The translations under genes were made by a program, and so were the position numbers. The notes under the pieces were generated by a model that saw nothing but the letters and a program-made list of their open reading frames with translations, ran no database searches and had not been told where the DNA came from. Positions 1-12,159 of a stretch of 64,000 nt of DNA are shown here, one piece after another. Source of the stretch: Uloborus plumipes (Eukaryota > Arthropoda > Arachnida > Araneae > Uloboridae); contig JAXGGA010004479.1 in assembly GCA_038373865.1 (NCBI GenBank), positions 1 through 64,000 on the forward strand, given 5' to 3'. Each line of letters begins with the position of its first letter. Position 1 is the first letter of the stretch.

Positions 1-21
1 GATTCGGTCGATCGATGAACA

Positions 22-1102
22 CTTTTTACTTTCTTCTATATCTAATATATAGAAGAAAGTATTGGTTTCGTGAAAATTTTCGAATGTCGAATTTTGACGG
101 ATTTGCACGTTTTGAGGTGCGCTGAGTCCATTTCGACCATTTTTGGAAAATGTCTGTCTGTCTGTGTGTCTGTCTGTGTGTGAGTCTGTATGTGTGTGAC
201 CAGTTTTTGTGGCCGCGCTAGAGCAAAAACTACTGCATGAAATCGAACAAAAATTTTTGCACATATGTACCACCATGTGAACTGGTGCACCTGACTTTGT
301 TTAGCGAATTCCTCCAAGGGGGGTGGAGCAATCGCACGTGTTCTGCGCGGGAGTGAGTGCTATATCTCAGGAAGTAACCGGCGGAATCAAACGAAAATTG
401 GTCCATAGGTAGACCCTACTGAGTACAGGTGCTGATTCAATTTGTTTGTCAATATCTCCAAGGGGGGTGGAGCAATCGCACGTGTTCTGCGCGAGGGTGA
501 CTGCTATATCTCAGGAAGTAACCGGCGGAATCAAACGAAAATTGGTCCATAGGTAGACCCTATTGAGTACAGGTGCTGATTCAATTTGTGTGTCAATATC
601 TCAAAGGGGGGTGGAGCAATCAAAAGTGCTTATTTTGTCATTGCACCTACTGTATCTCGGGAAATATTGCTGCGATTTGAATGAAATTTGGAATAACACT
701 AACTCAATATGGAAGCAAGCATCGATTAAATTTTGTCGCCAATCTCCTCAGGGGGAGGATGGGGTGATCTTTGCGCTTAGTCAACAATGCGAAAAATTAA
801 TTCATTAAAAAATCGCTTTCACGCTATTTAATTATCAAAACAGCTGAAAACTTTCAATGATTTGAAATTTTTAACTGTTGCCAATTTCTTTTTACTAACA
901 AATAAAATGTTTGCAATTAATCTAAACAAGGCTTTTGCAATGATTTCCAATTTCGCTCATTGGTTCTGAATTTGCAGGGTTATTACGATAATTGGGAAAT
1001 TGTAGCTGTCTCCAATTACTCGGGGAGTACGTATTTTATTTTGTAACCGGAATTCATAAGATAGATATAGAAGAAAGTTTCGTGACGGCCACGACAGCTA
1101 GT
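22..1102 (+). mobile_element. Helentron-like non-autonomous element, copy 1
   Basis: About 1.08 kb, the same family as 4425-5670. It opens with a perfect palindrome (28-58; 14-bp arms ACTTTCTTCTATAT around CTA..) and ends with the matching inverted sequence TAGATATAGAAGAAAGT (1062-1078). A small stem CGTG-ACGGC-CACG follows, and the common end is CTAGT at 1102. Inside are a CTGT/GTGT-rich microsatellite (148-200) and 144-bp tandem units. There is no coding sequence beyond chance. Subterminal inverted repeats plus a 3' hairpin suggest a Helitron/helentron-type element; the boundaries come only from comparing the two copies. Confidence 0.55.
313..620 (+). repeat. 144-bp tandem units in helentron-like copy 1
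   Basis: Two full units and the start of a third, with equivalent bases at 313, 457 and 601 (exactly 144 apart). Each begins near a run of G with TGGAGCAATCGCACGTG and contains AGTAACCGGCGGAAT and GGTAGACCCTA. Confidence 0.85.
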
Positions 1103-2077
1103 GCTTGGGTTGTTAGAAGAAGATCAATGTTGCCATCCTGGGAGTAGAAGTAACATTAAAATTGTTATAACTGCGGAAAGCTTATACATTTTTGAAAATA
1201 AAAGTATTCGTGTTCAATATTTTGCTTAAATCGTTTCCCATGAGCTGTTTACGTGTGTTCATAAAGCTTTGTTTCATATTGATATTTTAATCGGTTAATT
1301 CTTAATCTGTTAATATTTTTTGCATAAGTATTTTATAACCTATCTGTTGACTAACAAAAATGAAACATTTCATTTTTTTAATGCAGGTTATTTCTTGAAA
1401 CTTCATATGCCCACTAAGCACAATTAACGATTTTGAAAATTTTCAATCAATATCTTAAATAGTTTGTTGAAAACCCATTTGAAATCTCTGCAGTAAAATC
1501 AATTACAAACATTTCAATTGTTAACAAATAGAAACTGGCAGCAGATAAACATTTTGAATCATTGAGTTTTCTTTCCTCGTCAACCAACAATGACATCGGT
1601 TTCCAATCCTGTAAATTTAAGCCTTAGTCGCATTTGCTAAAAAAGTTACAATACGAGTTGTTTTTTACATGAAAGTTCTAAACACATTCTCTAAGACGTG
1701 TAAAGTGTGTTCCCTTTTTTGGAACATTTTTTTTTTAATTTCAATTATGTTTTCACTTCAAAAAATGCGAAAAACCCTTTAAAGGTTTTTAATATAATAT
1801 TTTCGTAAATGAGTGTCATCCAAAGACCTAGCTCAAAAACACTCTAGATCTACTCTCCTTTCAAATATTTTCTTTTGCAAAATCTATCCATCCGTTTAGG
1901 CGCTAAAGTGTCACAGACAGATGCACAGACACACAGACACTTAAAACCTTTAACCTAATCCTTGTTGCCACAGGGATTAAGAACGAGTGCATTTTTACAT
2001 ACTCAGCAAACTATCATCATTTGAAAAAATAAGGTAAAAGAGCCACAGATAATCTGGTGTTTTACTGTAATTATAAC
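1103..2077. other. Non-coding stretch with a retroelement-tail-like piece
   Basis: No exon recognised. Around 1880-1945 the wording CTATCCATCCGTTTAGGCG followed by CACAGACAGA-type short repeats resembles the 3' ends of arthropod LINE copies. It is only a remnant and the class is uncertain. Confidence 0.35.
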
Positions 2078-2824
2078 TAGGGATGCACCTATTAATCGGC
2101 AGTACCGATTAACCGGCCATAATCGGTCACTTTGCCCATTATTAATAATCGGCAAAATTGGACCGATTAGTCGGCTGATTTTTTTTTTTTTTTTTAAATA
2201 TTATTCTTTAAAGTATACTTTCACTAAGAAACTGTGTGCTTGATTTTATTGACAGTAATAATAATCCTCATAGTTGATATTAAGTTTTTAATAAATTTAT
2301 TCTCCTGCTTTGAATAAATGTACACATAAACAATGTTGCAACATTTTTCATGTGCGATAGTTTTCTCCTCAGTACTGTATTAGGTATCCTCTAATTTTCA
2401 AAGAATAAAAGTCTTGAATTAAATTGCTACTGATAATTAAAATTGAAAATTAAAAGTACTTCTAAATTGTGAAGTGCTCACCACAGACCCTCCCCGATTT
2501 TTTTATATTTTTTATGTCCAGTTAATATAATTAACAATGTATTAATGTAATATTATTGACAATAATATGCAAATCGGTTCTAAGAAATTTAATAAAATAC
2601 TGAAATTATGTTATGAAAACTAGGAAAATGGAACAAAAAATCTTCTCAGAAATAAATTACTATTTCTAAACTCGGAATTGTATAAGAGAGAAAAAACAGT
2701 GATTATGAAATCGTAGTATTAAAAACAATCATTCTTACCATTAATCGGCTCAGCCGATTAATCGGACGATTATAAACAACCGATTAATCGGTAATCGGCC
2801 AATTTGCTTATCGGTGCATCCCTA
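2078..2824. mobile_element. hAT-type MITE with 8-bp target duplication
   Basis: 747 bp. Terminal inverted repeat TAGGGATGCACC at 2078 and GGTGCATCCCTA ending at 2824. It is flanked by a perfect 8-bp direct repeat ATTATAAC (2070-2077 and 2825-2832), the hAT signature. Both ends carry clusters of the palindromic motif CCGATTAATCGG, probably subterminal transposase-binding sites. No transposase remains. Confidence 0.9.
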
Positions 2825-2832
2825 ATTATAAC

Positions 2833-3431
2833 TGTAGAATGCTTAAAACTTTCCTTAAAATATAACGTATTTAAAATTCATTTCTCTTCCGAATCATACT
2901 ATTTATTTATCCAATGATTTTCATTGTCTTTTAAACAATAGTGGGCGAAATGCAATAGCAAAGAAATGAGTGTTTTGAATCCCTCTCTCTCTCCCCAACT
3001 CCGAAAAGATGAAAGCGACTTTCTGCAAAAAGCAATTAAAGTGACCGGCAGTAAACTGTGAAAGTGGATTTCTGTTTGTGATGAAGTGGGACTCTTCGGA
3101 GAAAGCACTCGGGAGCTCTGATTTTCGGGGCGTCGCTCGGGGCAGAGTCGACTGGAAAAGAAAGGGAAGGTTATTACTTTCGCCATAAAAAACAAATATC
3201 CTTTTTCTTATAAGGCTTTCAAAACATCTTAAGCAAACAAGGGCAGTAAGGCAGCGATAACTCGTGGAATTCGTATGTTTTCAGCAGTTGAATTCAGTAA
3301 GAGGGAGTTTCTCGTTTTTTGAAAATGATGTTTTTTTCTGAAAGAGCACGGTGGAAACCATGGCGTGAATTTGTTTTTCGTAAGTTTTATTCATTTTCTT
3401 TGGTTGAAAAAATTATCTTAAAAGACGTTTA
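2833..3431. other. Non-coding; part of a local direct duplication
   Basis: No gene recognised. About 3336-3430 recurs in diverged form at 3708-3812 (GAAAGAGCACGGT, later a TTGAAAAAA.TATCTTAAAA.. end), giving a ~100-bp direct duplication 370 bp apart. Confidence 0.5.
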
Positions 3432-3629
3432 GGGCCGAATTCAAGTGAAACACCATTGCAATCGCTTCGATGCGATTGCATTAGACCAAAATTGCAATCG
3501 CTACTGGAAGTCGAATTACATTAGAATCGCATCTCGTAGCGATTGTAACGTTTCACTTGAATCCAAATTTGGGAATTTGCGATTGCATTGGTGAGTTGCG
3601 ATCGTCCGTGATTCACTTGAATTCCTGCC
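3432..3629. mobile_element. PIF/Harbinger (Tourist) MITE
   Basis: 198 bp flanked by TTA at 3429-3431 and 3630-3632. The ends GGGCCGAATTCAAGTGAA and TTCACTTGAATTCCTGCC are imperfect inverted repeats. A 3-bp TTA target and G-rich ends are the Harbinger/Tourist signature. The interior repeats GCAATCGCT/GCGATTGCA in both orientations. Confidence 0.8.
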
Positions 3630-4289
3630 TTAGTCACTCTTATAAATAATGCTTTACAATGTGGTTATAATGAGGGCGCTTTCCATATTAAAAAACAAAA
3701 AAAAAAAAGAAAGAAAGAGCACGGTTGAAAATTTAGGATGAACTCCCTTATTTTTTTCTTAACTTTGACTCTGTTTTTTCTTGAAAAATAATCTTAAAAT
3801 GCATTTAGTTGTTCCATTTTCATCAGCTGACGTCACTGGGGAACAAAACGCTCCAAGCAATGTCACTTCATAGACGAGCCTGCATTCTTGGTCGAATTTT
3901 TCACTTTTGCGAAGGGTCAGAAAGCCGAAGTGGCCAATGCATTGACTTTTCTTTACACCGAAGTCTCAATACTTATGACGTCCTACGAGACCGTTTTTTA
4001 CTTAGAAGTCGTCCGATTAAAAAAAAAATTAAAAAAAAACAGTTGGAGAAATAAAAGTTTTTTCAACCTCATGTTATTGTTACAATAATTTACTTTATTA
4101 ATATTAGTGATAGACCTTGGCAGTCATTCTACGGCAGTCGGTAGGTGCACTCAATATTAGTGATATCAAAGTAGTACTTCTGACTGAAGGAAACACTTCC
4201 AATGCATATTCGGAATGCAGTCATTCAGCCTATTTTTGACCCAGTCCGAATAACTCTGGCCTATAGCATATTTTTATAGAATGGTACAC

Positions 4290-4395
4290 ATATTTTAAAG
4301 TCATTAACATCAGCAGGATCCAACTTTCAGCAGGATTTTTCAAGAAAAAAAAAATCCTGCTGAAAGTCATTAACATCAGCAGGATTTTTTTTTTC
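4290..4395. repeat. Short direct and inverted repeat cluster
   Basis: GTCATTAACATCAGCAGGAT occurs twice (about 4301 and 4366). Between them TTTCAGCAGGATTTTT faces AAAATCCTGCTGAAA as an inverted repeat around an A-run. It lies directly upstream of the second helentron-like copy. Confidence 0.7.
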
Positions 4396-4424
4396 TTGAA
4401 AAATTTTTCTTTCAGGTAGATAGC

Positions 4425-5670
4425 CTTTTTACTTTCTTCTATATCTAATATATAGAAGAAAGTATTGGTTTCGTGAAAATTTTCGAATGTCGAATTTTGA
4501 CGGATTTGCACGTTTTGAGGTGCGCTGAGTCCATTTCGACCATTTTTGGAAAATGTCTGTCTGTGTGTCCGTCTGTGTGTCCGTCTGTGTGTCTGTCTGT
4601 GTGTGAGTCTGTATGTGTGTGACCAGTTTTTGTGGCCACGCTAGAGCAAAAACTACTGCATGAAATCAAACAAAAATTTTTGCACATATGTACCACTATG
4701 TGAACTGGTGCACCTGACTTTGTTTAGCGAATTCCTCCAAGGGGGGTGGAGCAATCGCACGTGTTCTGCGCGTAGGTGATTGCTATATCTCAGGAAGTAA
4801 CCGGCGGATTCAAACGAAGATTGGTTCATAGGTAGACCCTGCTGAGTACAGGTGCTGATTCAATTTGCGTGTCAATATCTTGAAGAGGGGTGGAGCAATC
4901 GCACGTGCTCTGCGTGGGGGTGATTGCTATATCTCAGGAAGTAACCGGCGGAATTAAACAAAAATTTATCTATAGGTAGACCCTACCAAGTACAAGTGCT
5001 GATTTAATTTGCGTGTCAATATCTCAAAGGGGGGTGGAGCAATCGCACGTGTTCTGAGCGGGGGTGATTGCTATATCTGAAGAAGTAACTGGCGGAATTA
5101 AACGAAACTTGGTCCATAGGTAGACCCTATTGAGTACAATCGCTGATTCAATTTGTGTGTCAATATCTCAAAGGGGAGTGGAGCAATCAAAAGTGCTTAT
5201 TTTGTCATTGCACCTACTGTATCTCGAGAAATATTGCTGAGATTTGAATGAAATTTGGAATAACACTAACCCAATAAGGAAGCAAGCATCGATTAAATTT
5301 TGGCGCCAATCGCCCCAGGGGGAGGGTGGGGTGATTTTTGCGCTTAGTCAACAATGCGAAAAATCAATTCATTAAAAAATCGCTTTCACGCTATTTAATT
5401 ATCAAAACAGCTGAAAACTTTCAATGATTTGAAATTTTTAAATGTTGCCAATTTCTTTTTACTAACAAATAAAATGTTTGCAATTAATCTAAACAAGGCT
5501 TTTGCAATGATTTCCAATTTCGCTCATTGATTCTGCATTTGCAGGGTTTTTACGATAATTGGGAAATTGGAGCTGTCTCCAATTATTCGGGCGAGTACGT
5601 ATTTTATTTTGTAACTGGAATTCATAAGATAGATATAGAAGAAAGTTTCGTGACGGCCACGACAGCTAGT
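4425..5670 (+). mobile_element. Helentron-like non-autonomous element, copy 2
   Basis: 1.25 kb, the same sequence as 22-1102 with the same palindromic start (4431-4461) and the same end (TAGATATAGAAGAAAGT at 5630-5646, hairpin, then CTAGT at 5670, followed by a T-run). It differs mainly by one extra 144-bp unit. Confidence 0.6.
4736..5190 (+). repeat. 144-bp tandem units in helentron-like copy 2
   Basis: Equivalent bases at 4736, 4880, 5024 and 5168 give three full 144-bp units plus a partial one, against two plus a partial in copy 1. The unit length is identical, so copies differ by whole units. Confidence 0.85.
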
Positions 5671-6910
5671 TTTTTTTTTTTTTGCTCCGTGAATGAGTAA
5701 AATTCGCATTTTTGTCCTTTACTCTTTTATTTAGCCTAATAAAAAGTAGTTGATTGCTGCAGAATCAATATGCATTACCAAGAATAGGATATTTTATATA
5801 TCTTTAAACGAAAACCACCCTCTTTTACGAGATAAAGTGTTTTAGAGAAAACTTTTTGGTGAAAGATTTCAGCAAAACTAAAAATCAATTTCACAAAAAA
5901 ATTCCAGACGTGGTAGAATTTATTCATTGTTTTTTTTTTTTTTTTTTTTTCTGAAAATAGCACTAAAAAGTATATAAAATTCATCCATTACTTCTCTTGC
6001 ATTTTTTCATCGCAGGCCTGTTTGTTAGTTTTAATAATAAACGTGGCTCAAAAATTCAAAGCACTTTCGTAATGTTGGAAAAAAGGAAACATTTCTTGAA
6101 GCCATCTAAAAATTTGTAATTTAATTCTGAGTGTTTTCTGAGTTTGGTAGCTTATCTTTAGCTTTAAAATGTAGCTAGGAAATTTTGAGTGACGTCCTAT
6201 ACATTTCACATCTTTCAAACTGAGCGAAAGTCATTATTTTAAATAATCTGTCAGCTTGTCGTGAAGTTGCTTTTTCTCTTCCTTTTTCTTTAGCTATTAT
6301 AACAAACAACAGCTCCTTCTCCCTTCTCATTTAACAGGTTGAGAAAATCTTTCTTGGTGTCACGTTTTTTGTTACATCATTACAATTACCTTCTTTGATT
6401 TTTCATGTCATTATTACAAGTACCTCTGTGAGCTCGTTAAGAAAGGCACTTTTTTTTTATTTTAAACTTGAATTAATTTTTTTTTTTAAAGCAGTGCTTT
6501 TTTTTGCCTAACAGATATTACCGATGGGAACGAGATACTTTTATTGTATATTTCTGATTTACAGCTATAATTAAGCAGGAATGGAACACGTATACCTTAT
6601 TTACGCGTAATTTATTTTACCTATCGGGTCATTTATATCACATGTGTGTAATGTGTGAAATATGTACTTAAAGAAATTTGTAAAAAAAGTCTGAAAGATT
6701 CTAAACTTTTGTCTGAACTGGCTTCGGAGATTCCAGCAGTAGTATATCGCTTCATTCAAAATGTAAACAGAACAGGGGCCGCTACAAGTGGCCTATGGCT
6801 TCCATATCGTTGGAAACAGGCTGTACACAATTCTGGTGACTATAGTTAGAACAGTTAACCTTGATGATATGTGTTACTTTGTAGGAAGTGTAAATAAACA
6901 ATTGCCACTA
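5671..6910. other. Non-coding stretch
   Basis: AT-rich sequence with several long T or A runs (for example 5931-5950). No exon, RNA gene or clear transposon end seen. Confidence 0.5.
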
Positions 6911-7229
6911 TTAACCCATTAATGCCTGACATTTTTTTCTCCAAAGACATTTTGTATACTGGTTACAAATAGTGTTTAATGGACAGGAAAAATAATTAAA
7001 AAAATATCATGAAAGAGATAGTTTTTTTTATTTCAAAAAGAAAAATCGGACACTAGGCACTAGAGGGTACATACTTTTTTTACCAATTTTTTTTTCTGCC
7101 TGTGATATAATATTTAAAAAGACATTTTATAAGAAGAAATAAAAGCAACAGTTAACGTAAACTAGGAAGTAGATTCAGAGAACAAGGAAATATTGGTGTT
7201 GTTGAGTATGAAAGTCAGCAAAGCATTTG

Positions 7230-8725
7230 AATCGGTGAGTGCAAAAACAACGTCAGTCAAGAATTTCAATTTTTTAAGGAGAGAGAAAAAACGTCATAGC
7301 TCCTCCAAATTTTCAAATAATTGAAAATCTTCTTTTTTAACCTTCATCATAACATGCATGTATATTGTTATCATGTAAAAACTACACAAATTCAATATAA
7401 ATCGGGCTCAGGAAAATTGAAAATGCAATTTTTACTGATGTTGTTTGTGCACTCAATAGGCTTTTACACTAGGGGAAAAAATTATCATACATTAAAAGTT
7501 TATACATGATTTCATCAGATATGAAGTAGCTCTTGCTTTATTATTGTGACACATGACTTCAAAAAAATTATTAAACTCTAAGAACAGATCAATTTTATTC
7601 ATACATCGTTAAAAAAATTACGAAATCAAAAGAAATAAATAACTTCAAAAATTTACAGTATAAGGAATATGGGTTATCAACAACAGTGGAAGGTTATTAC
7701 AAAAATTGAGAAGCGATTGCTAAATCTACATCAATAAAAGAGAAACAAAAAAAATATGGGTGTGTACAGCTTTTAAAATAAATCATGTTCTACCATTATG
7801 TGAAGTATTTGATCAGGTAAATAGTTCATAACAAAAAAAAAAAAAAAAAAAAGAAAAAAAAAATCAGGAATACATACAATTACCTTCTTGATATTTTAAA
7901 TTTTATTTATGATGGTTGGAACGTGCCCTGAAGGATAGGCATGGCTTTGAAGCAAAAGCGACTTTTCGGGAAGTAAGCTTCAGCAGCTTAGCAAGCTCCA
8001 ATCAACGAATTTATGTGCCGCGATAACCCCTTTTCCCTTAAAGCTATTAGGGAACTCCTTATATTGAGTAGGGATAAACTTAAATTTTGTCTCTTTTTGC
8101 GCATTTTCTCCTCGCCATTCTCTGTTTAAGGTTTTTTTTCTTTTTTGTGTAAGTCCTTCCATCAAGCATCAAATTTGTTCATGTCTAAGGAGAGTAGCTT
8201 GGTGACGTGAAAGTTGTTACTGGTCTGAGCACACAACTCTTCATATTCATCAGGTCAGTGGGGCGCAGCGAAGGGGAGATAGGGACAACACCCCATAGAC
8301 TTTGGTTTAAACATTGTTGAAAATCTAATACAGTAGTCTTTTACTCGAGAAACGATTGTTTTAATCACCCCTCCCCCCACCAAGAAAATTCTGGCTGCGT
8401 TAGTGCTTTAGGTGTGTAAATCCGATCATGTTTACGTATCGGCCTCTTAATAGTACCGAAATCAGATCGTTGGGACCGAATGCGCGCCCTTAGAAAGTCA
8501 TGCTCGTTCTAGCGGTTGGGTGCATCTGCATAAACAATGTCAGTCACTGGACTCAAGTCGTTTCTGCGCTCAACGTTCAGAAGGGAGGCCCCGTAACTTT
8601 GGAACTACTTGTCTGATTGACGCTTTTTTTGCTGTCAACACGCATCTTGCCTTCCATGGCTTATTTCCATTAAAAACGGTTTTTTTTAATTTTTTCGACA
8701 GAAGTGGTTTTTGCTCTCCCCGATT
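7230..8725. mobile_element. MITE nested in piggyBac copy 1
   Basis: 1,496 bp. The start AATCGGTGAGTGCAAAAAC and the reverse complement of the end, AATCGGGGAGAGCAAAAAC, match over about 40 bp with few changes. It is flanked by the direct repeat CATTTG (7224-7229 and 8726-8731). The related piggyBac at 23433-26402 lacks this insert at the same point (near 26097), which supports the boundaries. Superfamily not identified. No coding capacity seen. Confidence 0.75.
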
Positions 8726-10170
8726 CATTTGTTGTGCAAACCTACATTGCATTTGCTGCATTTCCTATAAGTATTTTTATTTCAATGGGCACATCTTACC
8801 TGAGTTTTATTTAAAGCAATATAACGCTACTTTCCCCATAATACCTGACTCCAGCGGCGTACACAGACAAATCGTTTCAGGGGGGCTGAGCTGAGACTCT
8901 TTGAAAGGGGGGGGGGGCGCCTCATAAAATGTAGCTAAAGGAAGTAAATGTTTTGAATTTGCGATTTCAATGCTAATTTAATGTGACAAAAATAAATCAT
9001 TTATTTTTTTTTATCTTTATAATAACTACAAACAGTAAAGCGTTTTGATGAAAACAGAAAATGGTAAAATTAAAGTTGCTAAAATTTGATGCTTCCTATT
9101 TCTGCTTGCAAATTTTTGGAAAATTTGTGCTTTAATATCGTTAATTTTGCGATTGATTTTACTGTTGTTCCTAACATTTTAATCATATTTGTTTAAATAT
9201 AACGAACAGAGTTAGATGACAGAACAACAATTGATTGGTATTTCTGAAACATATTTGCAATGAAAACAAGCAAACTTGAATTACATAAGATTATGATAAA
9301 CGTGACATAAAGTAAAATAGACTAGTTAAACTTTTTTTTAAATAATTTTTCTTCTTTCCTTTTAATTTTATGTTATACTTAATTAGTTGATCTGAAAACT
9401 TTTCTGACATTGTGACTTCGAAAAGAATGGAAATGAAAAATATCAAAACTTAAATTTAAAAAAATTCGTAATGAAAATTTTGGTGGGGGCTGCAGCCCTA
9501 TCAGCCCACCCCCTGAGTAAGTCACTGCCTGACTCAATCCGGTAGGTACTCTTGAGCTCAATGCATTGTGTACAGCAGCTTCTAAACTAAAATTGAAGAG
9601 CGGCAACCACCATTTTTTAGATTGGATCAAAAACCGGTAATTTTCAATATTTTGATGAATGGGATCTGTTCCCCCCATGCAACGATTGTATTGAGCAACC
9701 ATAATTGGTTCATTAAATTCAATTGCTTTCTTTTTGCTGTTGGACAATCGCTTAGCCTTTACTATAGGATAAACTCCATGAAGATTCTATGCAATAGTTA
9801 CGACATTGCTATTATTCCACCGAACCAACGTAATGTTATTTTACCTGTCATCGACATTTTTTCAAAACTTCCTCTCTTTTCTTTTTTTAATAACGTAACT
9901 TTAGTTAATGGACATTTTTCAATCCAATTCTAGCACAAAACCTTTCTGAGATACATTATCAAGCAGGAGCGTAAGAGAAGTAAATAAATTGTCACAGTAG
10001 AGATCAAAATTGGCATGCTCAGGGAATTCTGAAATTAAATCTGCAACCACTGCCTCCCCCTCCCCCCTTCGCAAACAACAATTGTATTTGCAATCCTTGA
10101 ATTCTTCATCAAGGTGAAGTGCTAAGCTTCTGAAATAGCTTAGGGCTTCTTCAATAGTCAGACTAAACAA
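8700..10170 (-). pseudogene. piggyBac transposase, broken
   Basis: Minus-strand fragments of a DDD (piggyBac) transposase. 10170-9919 reads YFRSLALHLDEEF, then SEFPEHANFDLYCDNLFTS, the conserved segment around a catalytic Asp. 9747-9536 reads NRCMGGTDPIHQNIENYR, then SKKWWLPLFNFSLEAAVHNA, matching the family's G-G-x-D ... Y ... KWW ... N-A block near the third catalytic Asp. The part between is out of frame, and the hAT MITE separates the Cys-rich C-terminal remnant (near 8700-8840). No intact product is possible. Confidence 0.85.
8852..9527. mobile_element. hAT-type MITE nested in the piggyBac transposase
   Basis: 676 bp. The ends CAGCGGCGTACACAG and (reverse complement) CAGTGACTTACTCAG are imperfect inverted repeats. 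A perfect 8-bp duplication, CCTGACTC, flanks it (8844-8851 and 9528-9535). Runs of G/C near both ends are typical of these elements. Confidence 0.85.
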
Positions 10171-10900
10171 TAAAAAACACCTAAATGCATTATGTAAAAG
10201 TAATTAAATCCGACAAGTAATTAGTGTTTTACAGAATTACATTTTTGAAATAGCTTTCTTTCAAAATTTACCTTGCGTATTTTTCAAATTTCAAAAAAAA
10301 AAAAAAAAAAAAAGAAAAAAAAAACACATATTTAAGAAAATTATAATTAAATTTATACATTAATTATTTTTAGAATTAGATTTTTTAAGTTTTAAAAATA
10401 AAAATTATTATATATTTTTCAGTCTAAAAACATTTACTAATTTCTTTTGAGATAAATTATAAATTCTAAGCAAGAAATCAGCCACGGTTAGACAATGTAA
10501 CCTTTAGTGCCTAGCGTCCCTTTTCACGGACGTTCTTAAATTGCTATAAAATCCATAAAAAATTTAAAATTTACAAAATTGGAAAACAAAAGGTAAACTA
10601 AAATATTGATCAAAGTAGCACATATATCAAACACAGATAGCCTTACTTACTAATAATTTTAAAAACTTTGCTTTTTGTTCTTGAGATTGTGAACGATATA
10701 ATTCTTGATAAAGATCATAATAAAATGGCCACAGAACACACTTTACTAGGGTTATGTGCTGCAAACTGTTAAGAGTGAATTGAAACAATACCAAAGTAAT
10801 AATTGAACACAAATATTTGGTTGAAATGTTCATTTTTGGAAAATTCAGACGCACTTTAGAGACCGTCCCTAAAATGGGACGCTAGGCATTAATGGGTTAA

Positions 10901-11725
10901 AGTTCTTTCCCTCGTTGATCTGTTGCAGAATTTATACTGAGTTCCTCTTTTTATTCCATTTCAAATGAAAAATCCCAGATTCGTTAATTTGTGGGATATG
11001 TGGCTTGTAAAAGCATTTTCAAGTCTTTAATAAAACCTGCGTATTTAAAATGAATCTTAATGTCTGCATAATTAATCCTATCCAATGGTGGAGGTAAGAC
11101 CAGTTTATATACGCTTACACAGCCACTAATACAAAGAAAAACTTTCAATTAAAAAATAGAAGGCAAGGGGACTATCATTACATTCTAACAAGTACAGTTA
11201 AATAAGAAATTCTGCTACGTTAAAAGAAAAAAAATATTTTTTGTTAAAATTGGGTAAAAACTTTCCCGTTTCTCTTTATTTTGGTAGTTTTTTACCCATT
11301 CTGTTCTTGGGAAAATTTTCTTTCTTTATTCATTAGTTAACAGAGTATCATTATAATACTTTTTGAATTATTTCCAATAACTAACAAAAATCAAGAAGAT
11401 GATGCTGACATTTTAATGACTCGGTTGGAAACCGAGCTCAAGCCCTTGACGTAGTTTGAATGTTTTTAAGAGCCATTAGAAACTGAATTCTGAGAGACAA
11501 GAAACGTTTTGAAAAGCAGACCAGGGCATGTGGTTTTATTTCTAAAGTGTAGATAAGTTTTTCTATATAGTTAAGCAATCATTGCTTTCAAAGCATTTTA
11601 TGAGATTTTTTATGTTTTAGTATCGCCAAGCCGAAATAAAATGTTAAAAATACGATAGTAAACTGCAATTCTAAGTGCTTTATTCAAAATGTTAGTTAAA
11701 TTAACGCAATATCATTTAGCAACCA
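10901..11725. other. Non-coding stretch
   Basis: No exon or transposon end recognised. Confidence 0.45.
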
Positions 11726-11727
11726 GT

Positions 11728-12155
11728 TACCACCTTTATCCCATTTATGCCCAAGTTTTTTTTAACAATTTTTTTCAACTTTTATCTGCTAAAAACTCTT
11801 ACTTGGAATGGTTTACATACATTTTAGGCTTAAATAGGTCGCCGTTGGCACATTTATTAAGTTATTTAACGTCCTGTTTATGGGACACTAATCAGATATG
11901 TGAGCAAAATACGACCTTACTTGACTTTACTTTTGCAAAGTAACATTACAGAAGGCATCTGTGATCAGTTTTAAGCAAATAATTTTAAAATAGTTTAGTT
12001 TTATGAAAAATATGTTCGCAGAAAAAAACTTACTTTCTGTGGCTACCCATGCTGGATCGTTGCTTGACTTATTTGTCTGAAAATAGTTGTCAATAAATAA
12101 ACTCTGATATCCAACTAATGATTCTATCTTGTTTTCTCAAGAAAAAGGACTATTT
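11728..12155 (-). mobile_element. TTAA-type MITE (family II), truncated copy
   Basis: Inverted relative of 48838-49365. It begins CCCATTTATGCCCAAG and stays collinear through CTTACTTTCTGTGGCTACCC to about 12155, where the last ~100 bp of the family is missing. It has no TTAA at its left edge, so it is damaged at both ends. The open frame across 11689-11943 is a chance reading through it. Confidence 0.75.
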
Positions 12156-12159
12156 AACT

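Larger units (their letters stand above)
6911..10900 (-). mobile_element. Decayed piggyBac-like transposon, copy 1
   Basis: About 4.0 kb bounded by TTAA targets (6911-6914 and 10897-10900) and inverted ends CCCATTAATGCC / GGCATTAATGGG. Near the right end a second palindromic segment with the CCTAGCGTCCC motif lies at 10502-10530, which a related copy also has. The transposase remnant reads on the minus strand (10170 to about 8700) and is broken by frameshifts and by two inserted MITEs (7230-8725 and 8852-9527). Removing those MITEs makes the remainder collinear with 23433-26402. Confidence 0.85.

Noticed and set aside
42..317. 91-codon minus frame, also present at 4445-4696
   Set aside because: It reads through the CTGT/GTGT microsatellite and palindrome of the helentron-like element; the copies differ in repeat number.
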